Assembly: GCA_949987705.1 (NCBI GenBank)
Contig: OX465281.1
Coordinates: 4,938,001 to 5,002,000, forward strand
DNA from: Thereva unica
Taxonomy: Eukaryota > Arthropoda > Insecta > Diptera > Therevidae
Reading direction: 5' to 3'
DNA length: 64,000 nucleotides
Position 1 is the first letter of the stretch. Every line of letters starts with the position of its first letter. The notes below the pieces were generated by a model. The model saw nothing but the letters and a program-made list of their open reading frames with translations, had not been told where the DNA came from and made no database searches. The translations under genes and the position numbers were made by a program. Of this stretch, positions 1-11,335 are shown piece by piece.

Positions 1-250
1 AAAAAACTGTACGATTAACTGAACTGAAAGTGCGTGGGTTCGCCAGTTGGTTATTTTGTTCAGTCTCTTCTGTTTTGTTGAATTAAGTGTAAACATTTTT
101 TAATAAGGCAAATGGAAACTGAGAGAACTGAACGATAAACTGTCTAACCTGCAGTATATCGGAGCAAAAGAGGGTTCGTAAGCTCAAGTCTGAGATCTGA
201 GTGAAAGTAGTTCAGTTCAGACAGTTTATCGACACTACACCTAATAACAC
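1..250. repeat. Short repeated and inverted motif, cut by window edge
   Basis: The sequence cgataaactgtc at 133-144 recurs inverted as gacagtttatcg at 220-231, and a diverged copy (acgattaactgaactg) lies at 12-27. This may be the end of a small inverted-repeat transposon truncated by the window start. The element type cannot be told from what is visible. Confidence 0.3.
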
Positions 251-2157
251 CTTGCTTCTGTATTCCGTGACCTAATGATAGAACCTTCGATAGTTCGAAG
301 AGGCGTTACCTATAGGCTGAAAGCTTTCATATAAAAAAAGACACGGTCAGAGTATAATTTGGTTTGCTTTTATTGGCCTAAAATCTCGGTTTACGTATCG
401 ACTACTCAACCTACCTGCAAGCAGATGTACCGGCCTTGAAGTTCACCCTGAGAAACCCTGAATTTGTTGAAGCTTGTATCTCTTTCTGTCACACCTCAAT
501 CTGCGATCAGTTTCTCTAGCGCCAAGTTGGAGAATAGGAAGTCTAGAACGTCCACTTGTCGAGGTCCATTATAGATGACAATTGGTATGGACAAGATCCC
601 GGAAATCTTTACTTTCCGCTTTGCTTTGACCTCGGTAAACTTACATCATCTTGTCAAATTATTGGCGATGCTGAGTTCCCTTATGATTCCGTCAAGTTCC
701 ATTCTGGCTATGGTATCACAGGTCGCCTTAAAGTTCATAAAGAAATTTTTGATTAAATTTTTAAATGCTAAAAATGTGTCCATCGTCTCCCTATGGCTGA
801 AAATCTGATGCCTAGAGTATTTGACTTTTACCTTTTCTCTTTTCAATAGCAGTAGGTACTAATAGCAGTAAATCCTTAACATGGACCCAACACTCCTTGA
901 TGCTCGTCATGTCAGTCATCCCAAGAAATCACACATCCCATACTGAGGGTGAGCTAAAACGCACGGCCGTAGCTGCTTCTGGCCCTTTCGCTGGAGGTTC
1001 CACGTGGTCTCTGCGATGTATGTTAGTTTGTATTGTCATCAAATCCAAAAGGCGGCTGTGGGCTACCGTGGTGTATTTTGATGCGAGTAAGGGGTAGTAG
1101 TCCTACCAAGGGATATTCAGGGAGCTTTGTGCATGTCTCCTACCAACCAATCCGGCAATGATCACGCCTAAACTGTTACTTATATCTCCACCTCACATCT
1201 ATCCCTTTTTTTATTTTTAATAAATCAGAAAGCTCCACTGAAACTATGCTGAGTTATAGATGTCCACCGACATTGTCCAGACAAGTGCAGCACAATTTTT
1301 TATCCGATTTGCCTCTTGTTATCGTCTGCGTCTCAGACTTACCGAATATTAATGAAGCAACTAAAATCCAATCAAATTAAAAAAGAGCCCCTCTCAAAAT
1401 CCAATTCCACTTCACTATGGTAAATTAATCCTTAAAAAACGTCTAAAGGACTCTCGAAAAAGTGAAGGGGGCAAGGAGCAAAAAAAAACGAAAAAAAAAA
1501 AATTCCAGGATCTTCAAATGCCAAAAACTTTTACTCAATCTGCAAAATGCGAAAATTAACCCTGAATGGACAAGGCTCAGTTATTTTTAAAACAAAGGGA
1601 ATCGAACAAAAGCTTCATTAGACACAAGGACGAAGGAAAGAAATTGTAGGCCCACACTGTTGAAAGACACCCCCGCCCCCGCCTGTAGGCTGGTGGTGGG
1701 CATAGAACGGCGCGTCGTCCATTTTGTGAGATTGCAAAAGGCCGAATACTTATAGGCCCCTGAAGGGTGGGGAGTGGTGGCACGGGGCTGGCGAAAGGAT
1801 TAGATATGGAGAAAAGAAAATCTACAACTAGAGTAATCCTTGGTAATCAGAGGATTATTTCTGCTATTATCCGAGCAAAAAAGGGACGAGAAACAAATCT
1901 AATGGGAAGGAAAGCATTTCCCGATTGTAAATGGAGCAGACAAGTTCAAATGAGTGTCATCTGGACAACTTAATTGAAGTCTCAACTTTTACACAAGTCG
2001 GAAATCATAAAAGTTGGGCGAGAGTATTTAATGGCTATGTCCTTATTTCGTGTCCTGCGACAGTGGTGGACGGGCAAAAAGGCCATTTATCCTGGTACCG
2101 ACCCCGAAAACCTTTTCAGCGCGGACAACAGCTAGAACAGACAACACAGGATCCATC
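251..2157. other. Non-coding stretch, nothing recognised
   Basis: Only short open frames occur, none with a recognisable domain. The sequence has A- and T-runs (for example around 1485-1502). The phrase gggatattcagggagc near 1110 resembles gggtattcagggagc near 9928, hinting at a shared old repeat, but no protein homology could be read. Confidence 0.4.
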
Positions 2158-3060
2158 CTAGCAGATCCTTGTACAAGCTAAAAAGGACAAACTTCTTGCA
2201 GGGAGAGCCGGAGCATGCTGTAATACCTCCACGTTGTCTCCGGCTATCATCGCATTTGCAGATAGAGAAAAAGGACAACAGACAAAACATCCATGATAAA
2301 AGTCATAAAAAGTTTTTCGCGTTACGATCCCTGTGACATGGGCCGACGAAAAGATGGAAGAAGATGACACCCAAGGACAACGGCAGTGAAACGATGATGC
2401 TGTACGACGACGACGACGGCCAGCGGCGGCAACAACAACTGCGAAAAAAGGATGCGACGAGTGTTGTCGTTTCAGAACAAATAAAATCAAAGTCAAGAAG
2501 TCGAGGGCAGAAAAAACTAGTCTCATACACACACACAAGAAATGGGGTAAGTAAAATCTCGAAAAGGATGCCAGGAATCCGGATCGAATAAGGACCGAAG
2601 GAAATGTCGTGGATGGAGGTGGAACCGTCTAAAATTTTACGAGGATGTCGTTTTAGTCGAGCAAGGAACCAGGAATGGCAAGGATGCAGGGCTGCCTCGA
2701 GAAAGTTCAGGACTCGTCCTCCCCGCCTCGCGTCCTGTACATGCATTTTATCCTTACATGCAGGATACTCCTCCGCCGCTCTGCCGATTCTCGTGTGGCT
2801 TCCCAGCCATGCAAGTGGAGCATTTCGTCCAATAAAAAAAAGTTAAAGTGCGCTCGCAAGTTATGAATTCAGGACACTCCGTAAGGAGCACAAGGATCGC
2901 ATGCATGCGAGAAGCCAACACGTTAAAGAATGGACCGGAAATTCCTTCGCTCGAAGTTCGATGCCTCGTCCCGAGCGCGGGGGCGCCGCACGGGGACTCG
3001 GAACGACCCGCAAAGCCAGTAGTTGATCTCCTTAACACTTTTATGGCCGAATGAGTATCT
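2158..3060. other. GC- and purine-rich non-coding stretch
   Basis: Open frames overlap on both strands, which is expected from high GC and purine bias rather than from coding. There is a short GAC/GGC run at 2405-2435. No domain, signal peptide or splice structure stands out. It could be regulatory or simply single-copy intergenic DNA. Confidence 0.35.
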
Positions 3061-4280
3061 ACAGTCGTAAACTTTTATCTTACGAACTGTAAAAAAGCCT
3101 TAAACTGAAAACTCCCTCGTAGTGTGAAATTTTTCCCGTGGCGGTCCCATTTCAATCCGGGGATTTACGACGAAGTATTTTGACGTCTGGCTGCTTGATC
3201 AGCTCGAATTCACACACGAAATAAAATTGTCAGGATAGCTCTCACTCTCGCCCGGTATTGTGTGTCCTGTACCTACACCCACCATGTACCTACAGGGTGC
3301 ACTCCACCCGCCCGGGAAACAATACCTCCGTGGTGGTTATTGCGCGGGGGATGGCGCTTTTATCATCGCGGATATTATGAATTATGGGTTGCCAGAGTTC
3401 TACTTTATGCCCTGCGCCTGCATTCAATGCCTTTTCATAAACTTCTCTATCGGGTGTTATAAAACGAAATTTTCACCCATTTTTCCAGTGAGTTTCTTTT
3501 ACGAGAATTATGAAAGTGAAGAAGTGTAAAAAATATACTTTTATTGGCCGACGAAGAATTGCCCTATGGTTATGGCGGGGGTGTTATTTTTTTTAAAGTC
3601 GCCATTTTTTCCCCTTGGCTTTATTTAAAAGGTAATAATTGTCCTTATACAAAAGGACACGCTGTGATTTTTATGACATATTACTTTTGTATATTAATAA
3701 TTTCATTTCATTCTCTGGGCAGAGCGAGCGTTTTGGAGCCGTCTTCGTGTGTATAGGGAAACTTTATCCATTGAATTTTTTGTTTAATGACATTTTAGCG
3801 GGCGATGTAGAAGATTTTGAGTAGATTTCTCGATTTATTGCAACGTTTTAAAACACAGGCGTGTAAATGGCTCGGGGAAATATTCAAAAGTTTTTAATAT
3901 GCTACAAAACGTAAATAAAATTCATAGACAATCTAAAAATAATAAGACTGAACAAAAAAAAACCTATGATAGGGGAATGCTATATAAAATATTCTCGTGA
4001 ACAGCTTTGGTATGTTGCGAACTCTAACTTTAACAAGCCAGCAATATCACAGAAAATTCTAAAATCCAGTGGCAGCTTTAATAAATGATTAAAACTTACA
4101 GTTATACTTAATTACCACTGATATAGTTCACACACCAAATTTCATGTAATTCTTGAAAGAGAAAGGAAAAACTCACATTTTCCTAGACTCAAACCATTCG
4201 GAAAGTAATAACACAACTACGATTAAGCTTTCTCGTAAAAGCTAAAAAGCTTTTATATGTTCAAAAGGTCAAAATTTGCC
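3061..4280. other. Non-coding stretch, nothing recognised
   Basis: The first part has T-rich short open frames (3260-3530, 3544-3756) without recognisable domains; the rest is AT-rich. No repeat structure was found. Confidence 0.35.
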
Positions 4281-4840
4281 GGTCGAGCAATGCAGAGTTG
4301 AGCTGGATAGGTTCGGTAGAAAAAGAGATAACGTGACTGTCGCCTGGACTCACAGACTTAGGAACATATATATGTATATGGGAACGCAAAAGCCGACTAC
4401 TTAGCTAAACAGAGAGCTTTTTACCGTACTTGGAGTTTAAGATGGTAAGTAAGCAGCGCAATAGTTGAGCTAAAAAAATGTTGTTGACTACTTTCTACTT
4501 TCGGGCGCTTACTTTATTTCTACGATAACTTGGCCTACTCCAAACTCCGAGGACATTTTATCAGGATTACGGAAATCTACACAGGACAATGGCATAGAGG
4601 AGACCACGGTTGCCAACCTGGGTATCCCATACAATGTGTGTTGTCATAACTACTTACATTGAGACGAGCAAAAGAGAAACACTCATTCGCTTTCCATGTA
4701 AATACCCGCCTCTATCCAAATGCAGTAAGTAAACACTAAACAGCTACGCTATGGGAGATCTAAAAGAGATCTTCAAACTAGTGGTCGGAACACTGAGAGG
4801 CTTGGTAATTTTTCAGTATGGCTTTGAAGCTCTACTTCCA
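4281..4840 (+). pseudogene. 3' end of an RNase H-bearing LINE (Loa/I-like), decayed
   Basis: Reading the + strand in more than one frame gives remnants of an RNase H domain, with WTHR around 4334-4345 standing where functional copies usually have W-x-P-G-H. The next segment, GNAKADYLAKQRA, matches the G-N-x-x-A-D-x-L-A end of RNase H but is in another frame. Further on, ETLIRFPCKYPP and LKEIFKLVVGTLR (about 4670-4805) resemble the C-terminal tail that follows RNase H in Loa-type non-LTR retrotransposons, with an in-frame stop between them. Frameshifts and stops show that it is dead. The 5' parts (endonuclease, reverse transcriptase) are absent, as is usual for 5'-truncated LINEs. The clade assignment is by memory of family motifs. 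Confidence 0.55.
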
Positions 4841-5592
4841 TAGGTCAAACAACCCCCAAACTTTAGATATTCTAGTTGTATCATCAAAACAAATCAGCAA
4901 AGCTTTAATTGGGTTTGCGATCATGCAGGAAGTCCTACAATGAAGTCCTGGAAAGATGTCTGTCCATTTCATCTAAGCTCCTCCCTCCCTCTCTCTCTCG
5001 TAGTAATTATTACGTATATTTTCAATCCTGAAAACTTCTATTCTGTGGAGAACTAGAGAGATTACGCTACTCTAGGTAATTGGATAAATACGACCTGAAT
5101 TCCCGTTGAATGCTTGAAATCAAACAGTACGCCGCCGCTGTAAACATAAAACAAAACACTGCGCTACCGCTGTGAAACAACAATATTAAACAAAATAGCA
5201 AAGCGCAGCAGGACAAGCAGTGCGCCATAGATATAAAAGGCCGGTGATTGCCTAACTTTGACCTTGAATAATTTTCAGGTCAATTTTTTTGTAAGAACTA
5301 ACTAAAACTAGAGAATTTCATTGTCAACCAATAGAAACTTAGATACATGGAAAACTCGCGAAAAACGCAATATCTCCGGCGGCCATGTTTCATTTTTTTG
5401 GATTCCGAAATTGTTTTCTTAAAATATCGCAACGGGCCTGTGTACTTATTTTCAGCCATTTTGGAGTTTTGTCTCCTTTCGTGCGTTTTTTGTTTTGCTA
5501 ATTTTCCCGGACTTATTATACTTATTTAAGTAGCTACAATATTAAATCGAAATTACGAAAAAATAACATTCAGAGTATACGATGAACTTTTA
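4841..5592. other. AT-rich non-coding DNA upstream of the cuticular gene
   Basis: No gene or repeat was recognised. The interval could contain the promoter and a non-coding first exon of the gene whose coding part begins at 5913, but no core promoter could be picked with confidence. Confidence 0.3.
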
Positions 5593-5771
5593 CATAAATT
5601 TGACGCATACGTCATAAAAGCTCTAAAAGCTTAGAAAGCTCTCCAAGCTCTGGAAATTCTGAGAGTTTTGAAAGCTCTAAAGATTTTGAAAGTTCTGCAA
5701 GCTCTAAAAGCTCTTTAAATTCTAAAATCTCTGAAAGCTCGAAAAGTTCGAAAAGCTTTCACATATAATTT
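5593..5771 (+). repeat. Degenerate 9-bp-period minisatellite (aaagctctr)
   Basis: Units such as aaagctcta, gaaagctct and gaaagttct repeat with a 9-base period. Because 9 is a multiple of 3, one + strand frame stays open and reads as a Ser/Lys/Glu tract (SSKSLESSPSSGN and similar) until a TAA at about 5770. There is no ATG, a TGA lies just upstream in the same frame, and it sits just before the gene's 5' end. It is best read as a satellite in the upstream intron or leader, with an old coding origin possible but unsupported. Confidence 0.7.
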
Positions 5772-5912
5772 TTATTGCTAAAGTAAAAGGTGTTTGTCTT
5801 CGCTAAGCAATTTATAATATCTTTAGTTTAAACTAAGTACACATATTTTCTAAGGCTTCTAATCCACTGAGTCATTGAAAAATAATAACTGATCTTCCAT
5901 TTCAGAAAAGAC

Positions 5913-8900
5913 ATGTTACCACGGCTGTTACTCATTACTATTTTTGGCATTTCTGCGCTCGCTACAAAACCTGAAATTTCAGAAGATAAAGATACTAAGA
6001 AAAAAGTATGTTTTACCCCACAATCGAGTAAACTAACAAATTCATCAACAGAATCAAAAATTATTTCACAGATAACCCACCTTGATTATAAATACGGCTA
6101 CTCATTACCAGGATCAAACAATGCTTACCAAGGACACGCAGAATTTCGAACAGGAAAAGAGATTTCAGGTAATTTTGTCGTTCAACTACCAGACGGACAA
6201 TCGCTCTCAGATGTCCAGTACACAGCTGATGATAAGGGATTTCATCCAGTTGTCAGGTATTTCGAATGCAGATAAAAATTTGAGAGTTATTAAATAAAAA
6301 TTAATGTTTCAGAATTACAACGAAGGGAAACAATAGCCAGGTGACAAGTCATTTTGCGCTGGGTGAGAGTGCTGTAAATAAACTAAATCAACAACAGCAG
6401 GACGAAGGCACAAAAAACCAGTCAACAATACTGAATGATTCCATATCGAAAGTATTAGCAACTCTTTTCCCAGATGGTATTCCTGGTGCTCCACAGAACT
6501 TGACAAAGGAAACAATCAGCACTGACAGGGATGATGCTGAGGAGGTTGTACAGGCCACCACAACAACAGTGTCCCCGATACCTTTTGAAAATATAACAAA
6601 ATCGATTCCCATTGAAAATGTTGATTCAACTCACATCGTCACCTCGAATGATTCGACGAATGTCGCCGCCGCCGTCGCCCACACCGAACATCAGAATAAA
6701 GAATTATTTCCTGATTTTGATTTTGACACAGTGCCAAAACGGGACAAGGAGAAGACCCGGGAAACTGATAAGAAAGTCTTAGCTGATTTCGAGTCCTCAA
6801 AGGATTTACCAGATTTAGTGCAAAATTTGGTATCAGGAGATGATTTGGTAAGGATAAATGAGGCTGCCGAAGAATACATCATGAACGTACGAAAACGGCA
6901 GCCTTTTCTACCGACAACTGTAAGACCTTTTCAGGCCAGATTGGAATCGAATTCTGTTGATGGCAGCCACCAATACTATGATGAATTGTTCCCGTTTGAA
7001 AATCCAATTGTCGTAGATGAGATTTTCGATGATAACATTATTGCATTCAGCCAGGATAACAACAATATGAGGTTTGCCCTGCCACCGCCGCTACAGCCGC
7101 AGCCGCCGCAGGAAGTACAGATCCTGCCTTCGAGGGAGAATTTTGTTAATATAGAAAATGTTGAGGGCGAACGACAAATTAATGTTCAAATAATCCAGGA
7201 TAAAGAAAATGATGGAAAATTGTATGAAAAGGCGGCTTTTAAATCGCCGGAAAATTCACAAGAGTTGGATCCATTCCAGAAAAGTGTTGAGGAGAGTTTT
7301 AGTAAAGGATATGTGAAGGCCGAAGCGCCATCTAGAGTATTTTTGAGGAAATTCAATGAGAATTTATTGAAGAAAGCCGATGGTGTCACCAACAGTCGTG
7401 CTAGAAACCTGGACTTATCAAACAGCTCGATTAATACTTTCAACAATGAATCCGTACATTCTGGGTCATTTCCTTCTGAGCATACGTCCGAAGTATTTGT
7501 GACACCGATTCATGTTGGTGTAAACGCTTCAAGTAACACCAATACTCTAGAAAGTTTGAGCACTTCAACAGCCAGACCACGAGGAAAGACATTCGTTGAA
7601 ATACAAAAGGCTATAAACATTCAAAATTTACTAATAAAGGAAGATGGTGAGTCTATAGAACGTCACGAAGAGTATCTACAACCCCTGGCTAACAACGGCG
7701 CCTATACACATCGAATTGACAGTAAGTTCATGAAAGATAGACCCCAACAACACGGAGACAGTCAATTCCAGTCAGAAAACAAACTTCAACACTCGTTTTC
7801 TTCAACAGAAAACCCATCACTACAATTTTCATTAGAGACACAACAATTTCTACAATCACATTTTCAATCCAACAAAAACTCAGGCCAAAAAGCTCATGCC
7901 TCAACAATTGTTGAAAAAATTTCACAAAATTCAATTCCTGATTATTATTCGCACAAATATCAATCGCATGAAGAACAAGAAGAAGACCAACAAGATCAGC
8001 ACGATCAGCTGGAACAACAAGAACTACTGAATCAACAACATGAAATTCACCAACAAGAACAACAGCAGCAAAAATTCACTGAAGATTTAATAAAATCACT
8101 TGAATATTCATTTCCACAAGATCAGAATGCTAAAAGTGCAAATAATGCAATTCACCAACGCGATGAAATCACCAATGAAAATTCACATATTCATCAACAG
8201 CAATTAAGTAATGAAGATGCGGTGAGTTACCAGCAACAAACAAATAATAAAAATTCATTCACCAATCACCAACAACAAGTAAATAATGAAAATTCATTCA
8301 CCAATCACCAACAACAAGTAAATAATGAAAATTCATTCATCAATCACCAACAACAGTTCTCAATATATACCCAACATCATCAACAAGCTCCGCAAAGCTA
8401 TCAACAGGAAAAAATTGTTGAACGACCAGTTGAAAAAATTGTTGAAAAAGAAATTCGAATACCATATCCTGTTAAGGAATACGTCGAGAAGATTGTTGAA
8501 AAACCAATTGAAATACAGAAATTCATCGATCGTCCAATACCTGTGCCTTATCCTGTACCATTCGACAGGATAATAAATCGACCATATCCTGTAGAGAAGA
8601 TTGTTGAAAAGCCAATACATGTACCATATCCAGTTGAAAAGATTGTTGAAAAAATTGTGGATCGGCCAGTTGAAGTAGAAAAAATTGTTGTTAAGAAAGT
8701 TCCAGTTCCAGTTGAAAAAATTGTTGAGAAAATTGTTGAAAAAATTGTTGATCGTCCATATCCGGTTGAGAAGATTGTTGATCGTCCATATCCTGTTGAG
8801 AAGATTGTTGATCGTCCGTATCCAGTTGCGAAGATTGTTGATCGTCCATACCCAGTTGAAAAGATTGTTGATCGTCCATACCCAGTTGAGAAGATTGTTG

Positions 8901-9676
8901 AAAAAATTGTTGATCGTCCATACCCAGTTGAAAAAATTGTTGAAAAAATTGTCGATCGTCCAGTTCCCGTTCATGTACCAATCCAAGTTCCAGTTCAAGT
9001 ACCATTTCCTGCGCACATTGCAGCGTACTTAGCACCGCCAGCTATCAACAATGTTCACCAACAACATTTAAGCAGTAATCAAGGCTTGAATTTTAATCAA
9101 AATGGATATCAATTTGCACTTCTTAGTAATCTACCGTCATATCGCGATCCGTACGGTGTTTTTCAACAACAGCAGCAACAGCTTATAGAAAAACATCATC
9201 AACAACAGCTCATTCAACAACATCACCAACACCAACAGCATCAACTACAACAGCAAAACCTTCACCATCATAACCAACAACAACAACAGCAACATCAGCA
9301 ACAACAAAATCAACAATCTCAACAGCAGCAACACCAACAATCTCAACAACACCTTCACATTCTACAAAGTCCTGTACAAAATCCTTGCTTACAATTCAAG
9401 CATCTTTGTAGGCCGCACTCCTACCAAACTATGAGGTATGCTAAAAAATACACTTACAAGGATAACGCCTCCTTGCAAAACCACATTAAAGATGACTACC
9501 TAGGTCCCGTTCCTGTTGAAAATGGCTGCTCGCATTGGGGTACTGGGTGTCAGTTTAAGCGAAGCTCCGATTTTGGTAGGAATCTGAGGATGGAGTATGG
9601 CTTCAAACCGCCTTTGATTCCCTCGATTGAGATTGATGATCAAGGACTGCCGATCAACAGGAAAAGTCGCAGGTAG
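5913..9676 (+). CDS. Large secreted cuticular protein with N-terminal Rebers-Riddiford domain and PYPVEK repeats (two coding exons)
   Basis: Coding exons 5913-6256 and 6313-9676 join in frame (codon AG|A, Arg115) to give about 1,235 residues. Residues 1-17 are a signal peptide, with likely cleavage after ALA. Residues about 57-115 form a chitin-binding Rebers-Riddiford motif: YKYGYS, then GNFVVQLPDG, VQYTADD and GFHP. Next come a long acidic, polar, low-complexity region, Gln-rich blocks (near-identical repeats of NHQQQVNNENSF at about 760-795), a Pro/Val/Glu/Lys repeat (about 814-1012), a Gln/His-rich block (about 1061-1131) and a C-terminal region of about 100 residues with four cysteines. 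The middle has no cysteine. The product should be secreted, bind chitin and act in cuticle or another chitinous matrix; that is inferred from the family motif. The ATG lies 7 bases after a good splice acceptor (ttccatttcag, ending 5905), so an upstream non-coding exon is likely. Most family members are far shorter, around 100-300 residues. No symbol is assigned because the ortholog cannot be fixed. Confidence 0.9.
6257..6312 (+). other. 56-bp GT-AG intron in the cuticular-protein gene
   Basis: The donor gtatttcg follows gttgtcag, and the acceptor is aatgtttcag before aattacaacg. Both flanking frames are open, and splicing removes the in-frame stop at 6273-6275, joining the Rebers-Riddiford domain to the long second exon. 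The split falls just after the GFHPVV end of the domain. Without splicing the product would be a 120-residue truncated protein. Confidence 0.9.
8408..9003 (+). repeat. Coding tandem repeats, 30-base unit encoding IVDRPYPVEK
   Basis: Within exon 2 the unit attgttgatcgtccatatcc plus gttgagaag repeats, several copies in a row between about 8740 and 8960, flanked by diverged forms with extra IVEK insertions (PVEKIVEKIV). The recent copies differ mostly at third positions, pointing to expansion by slippage or unequal exchange under protein-level constraint. The antisense strand also stays open here, but its Trp/Asn-rich translation is a shadow of the repeat. Confidence 0.9.
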
Positions 9677-9763
9677 TCGTTGTGCCACATACCAACCAAC
9701 ATTGTTTTACCCTGTTTTTTTTATTTATTACAATTTTTAATATTTAAGGAATTTTTGTAAGAT

Positions 9764-9769
9764 AATAAA
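9764..9769 (+). terminator. Polyadenylation signal AATAAA
   Basis: AATAAA lies 88 bases after the TAG stop (9674-9676) of the cuticular gene, in AT-rich DNA, so the 3' UTR would be about 110 bases. It is followed by a mildly T/G-rich sequence (tcttgtgaatg). This is the only canonical signal close to the stop. Confidence 0.7.
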
Positions 9770-9789
9770 GATTTTGAAAATCTTGTGAA

Positions 9790-10039
9790 TGACTTTAAAG
9801 ACCGTCGAACAGTAGAATCGTTTCCCACACAGATAGACGTGGACGGGTGATGATCATTCTAGTTGTCATTGCAGCACCAAGAAGGCTCGTCGAAGTTTTT
9901 TGTGCGTCCCTGATGAGGGAAAGGGTATTCAGGGAGCAATTGATACAGTCGAAAATAGGTCGAACATAATGACAAACTTAACACCATGGGCAAAATTTTC
10001 GGACAAGTGATCCACAATAGTCTGCTCCAATTCGATTAG
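9790..10039. other. Non-coding stretch after the gene
   Basis: No open frame of note. It leads directly into the R1-like remnant and may be its decayed upstream part. Confidence 0.3.
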
Positions 10040-10630
10040 CGAAAAAAGAAAAATTCATGCAGTCAACAGGGTTGCTAGCCTGGCAACGGCAATACTTGAC
10101 GCCAATAGTGCGTTTAATCTGGCGAGATGGAACAGAATGGTCTAGACATTAGGCAAACTGTATCTGATAGGCGTCATCATTGACCACCTTGCGTAAAGGG
10201 TATAATACTATAAATTGTAAAATGGGCTGAAGTCGTATAGGACAACGTGCGATGTTGCGCAGAGATGTCCTTGGCCTGAACTCTGGATCATAATAGATAA
10301 TGGCGTACTAAAGCGAGGCCTGCCGAAATTAGCAGTCGCTATCGCTGCCAATGTCGGAACTGCAACCATAGGGCATTGATCGCCTCAATGAGCTAGAAAT
10401 GTTCTCAACTGAAGCAATCTAGGAGAAGAATTTATGGCTAGGAATATTGTTTTTGCCGATCGTCAAAGGAAGTCTGGTGGCAACAGAAGACTTAAAGTAA
10501 AGGACCAAATCATACCCTTACAGCCAGCCCTCACCTACCTGGTAGTAATGATCGACAAAGGCTGAACTTCACAATGAACTTGGCCAGCTTAGCCAATAAA
10601 GCGATTTCCATCGTGGCAGTAATAGTAAGA
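10040..10630 (+). pseudogene. R1-clade LINE reverse transcriptase, decayed
   Basis: The + strand reads as a worn R1-type reverse transcriptase with many stops and shifts: LDANSAFNLARWNRM (normally a D-x-x-N-A-F-N palm start), then LIGVIIDHLA, NGLKSYRTT, a corrupted G-V-P-Q-G-S segment, DNGVLKRGLPK, and finally IPLQPALTYLVVMIDKG, which matches the thumb motif usually ending YLGVMID. The order is correct for one element. The Y/F-A-D-D catalytic box could not be read, so it is inactive. It is followed by the tail of a different LINE family. Confidence 0.6.
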
Positions 10631-10919
10631 TAACGGTCTAAGAATACTACTCAAAGCAATTCGACAACACTCAATATTAAAGGTGGTTAGGTCGGTTTTT
10701 CGGTTTATATCACCAGAGTGTCCAACAGCTAAAAAGAGAAAAAAGAGTGCTGCGTTTCGCTGTTCTGTAGCGCCATGTGTGATCACTAGACTTACATCCA
10801 AGAAAAAGGTAGATGAATGACTTGCTATAAAACATGATATGAGAATTGGAGAAAACCAACCAAATCTAGAAGGACTGCATGACCATTTCAGAAGAAGAAA
10901 ACTACTGGAAAATAAAAGC

Positions 10920-11335
10920 ATGTGGCTCGACTCATGCCCACCATTTTAGAGCTCCGTGGTTTGATTCCACTGTTCGGCTCTGTCTTTTCCCTTATGTCAA
11001 GCTTTTCCGAATGACGAAGTTAGTGTTCCGTTAAGGTTGCTCTTGTCTCTGCTATATCACTTCGACTTAATGTTTGTGTTAAACACTGCACTCTAGATAG
11101 AATATTCGACATTCGAGTAGTTATAGTCGACAGGGGTTTAATTCGTCTCTATACTCGACTGTGGAATAATCTCTGGCCGCCAGTATTTCCAAGCTCCTAC
11201 AACATCCCAAAACTCAAACGCTGGGTTCATCGCCATCTTCTTCCAGTACTAAGCTTACTGCTAGACATTGCACCTTGACGTTACAATCGACATGACAGAC
11301 TGATGGTACAAAGGGTGACTCCTGAGACTGATTAC
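10920..11335 (+). pseudogene. CR1/Jockey-like LINE (family A), C-terminus and 3' end
   Basis: At 11160-11277 an open reading gives RLWNNLWPPVFPSSYN, then KLKRWVHRHLLPVLSL and LLDIAP before a TGA. This is the conserved C-terminal tail of CR1/Jockey-like reverse transcriptases (R-L-W-N-x-L-P). It is followed by a 3' UTR (gacatgacagactgatggta, caaagggtgact) that recurs at least five more times in the window. Upstream coding sequence is decayed. This copy gives the best definition of the family's 3' end. Confidence 0.7.

Noticed and set aside
2303..2746. 147-codon minus-strand open frame
   Set aside because: Rich in Ser, Phe and Arg from purine/pyrimidine bias, overlapped by open frames in the other strand; no features of a real protein.
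5617..5771. CRISPR-like or satellite array with spacers
   Set aside because: The units are 9 bases, contiguous and degenerate with no unique spacers; it is a minisatellite.
8360..9016. 218-codon minus-strand open frame rich in Trp, Asn and Ile
   Set aside because: It is the antisense shadow of the PYPVEK repeat in a well-supported gene; the frame stays open because the repeat length is a multiple of three.
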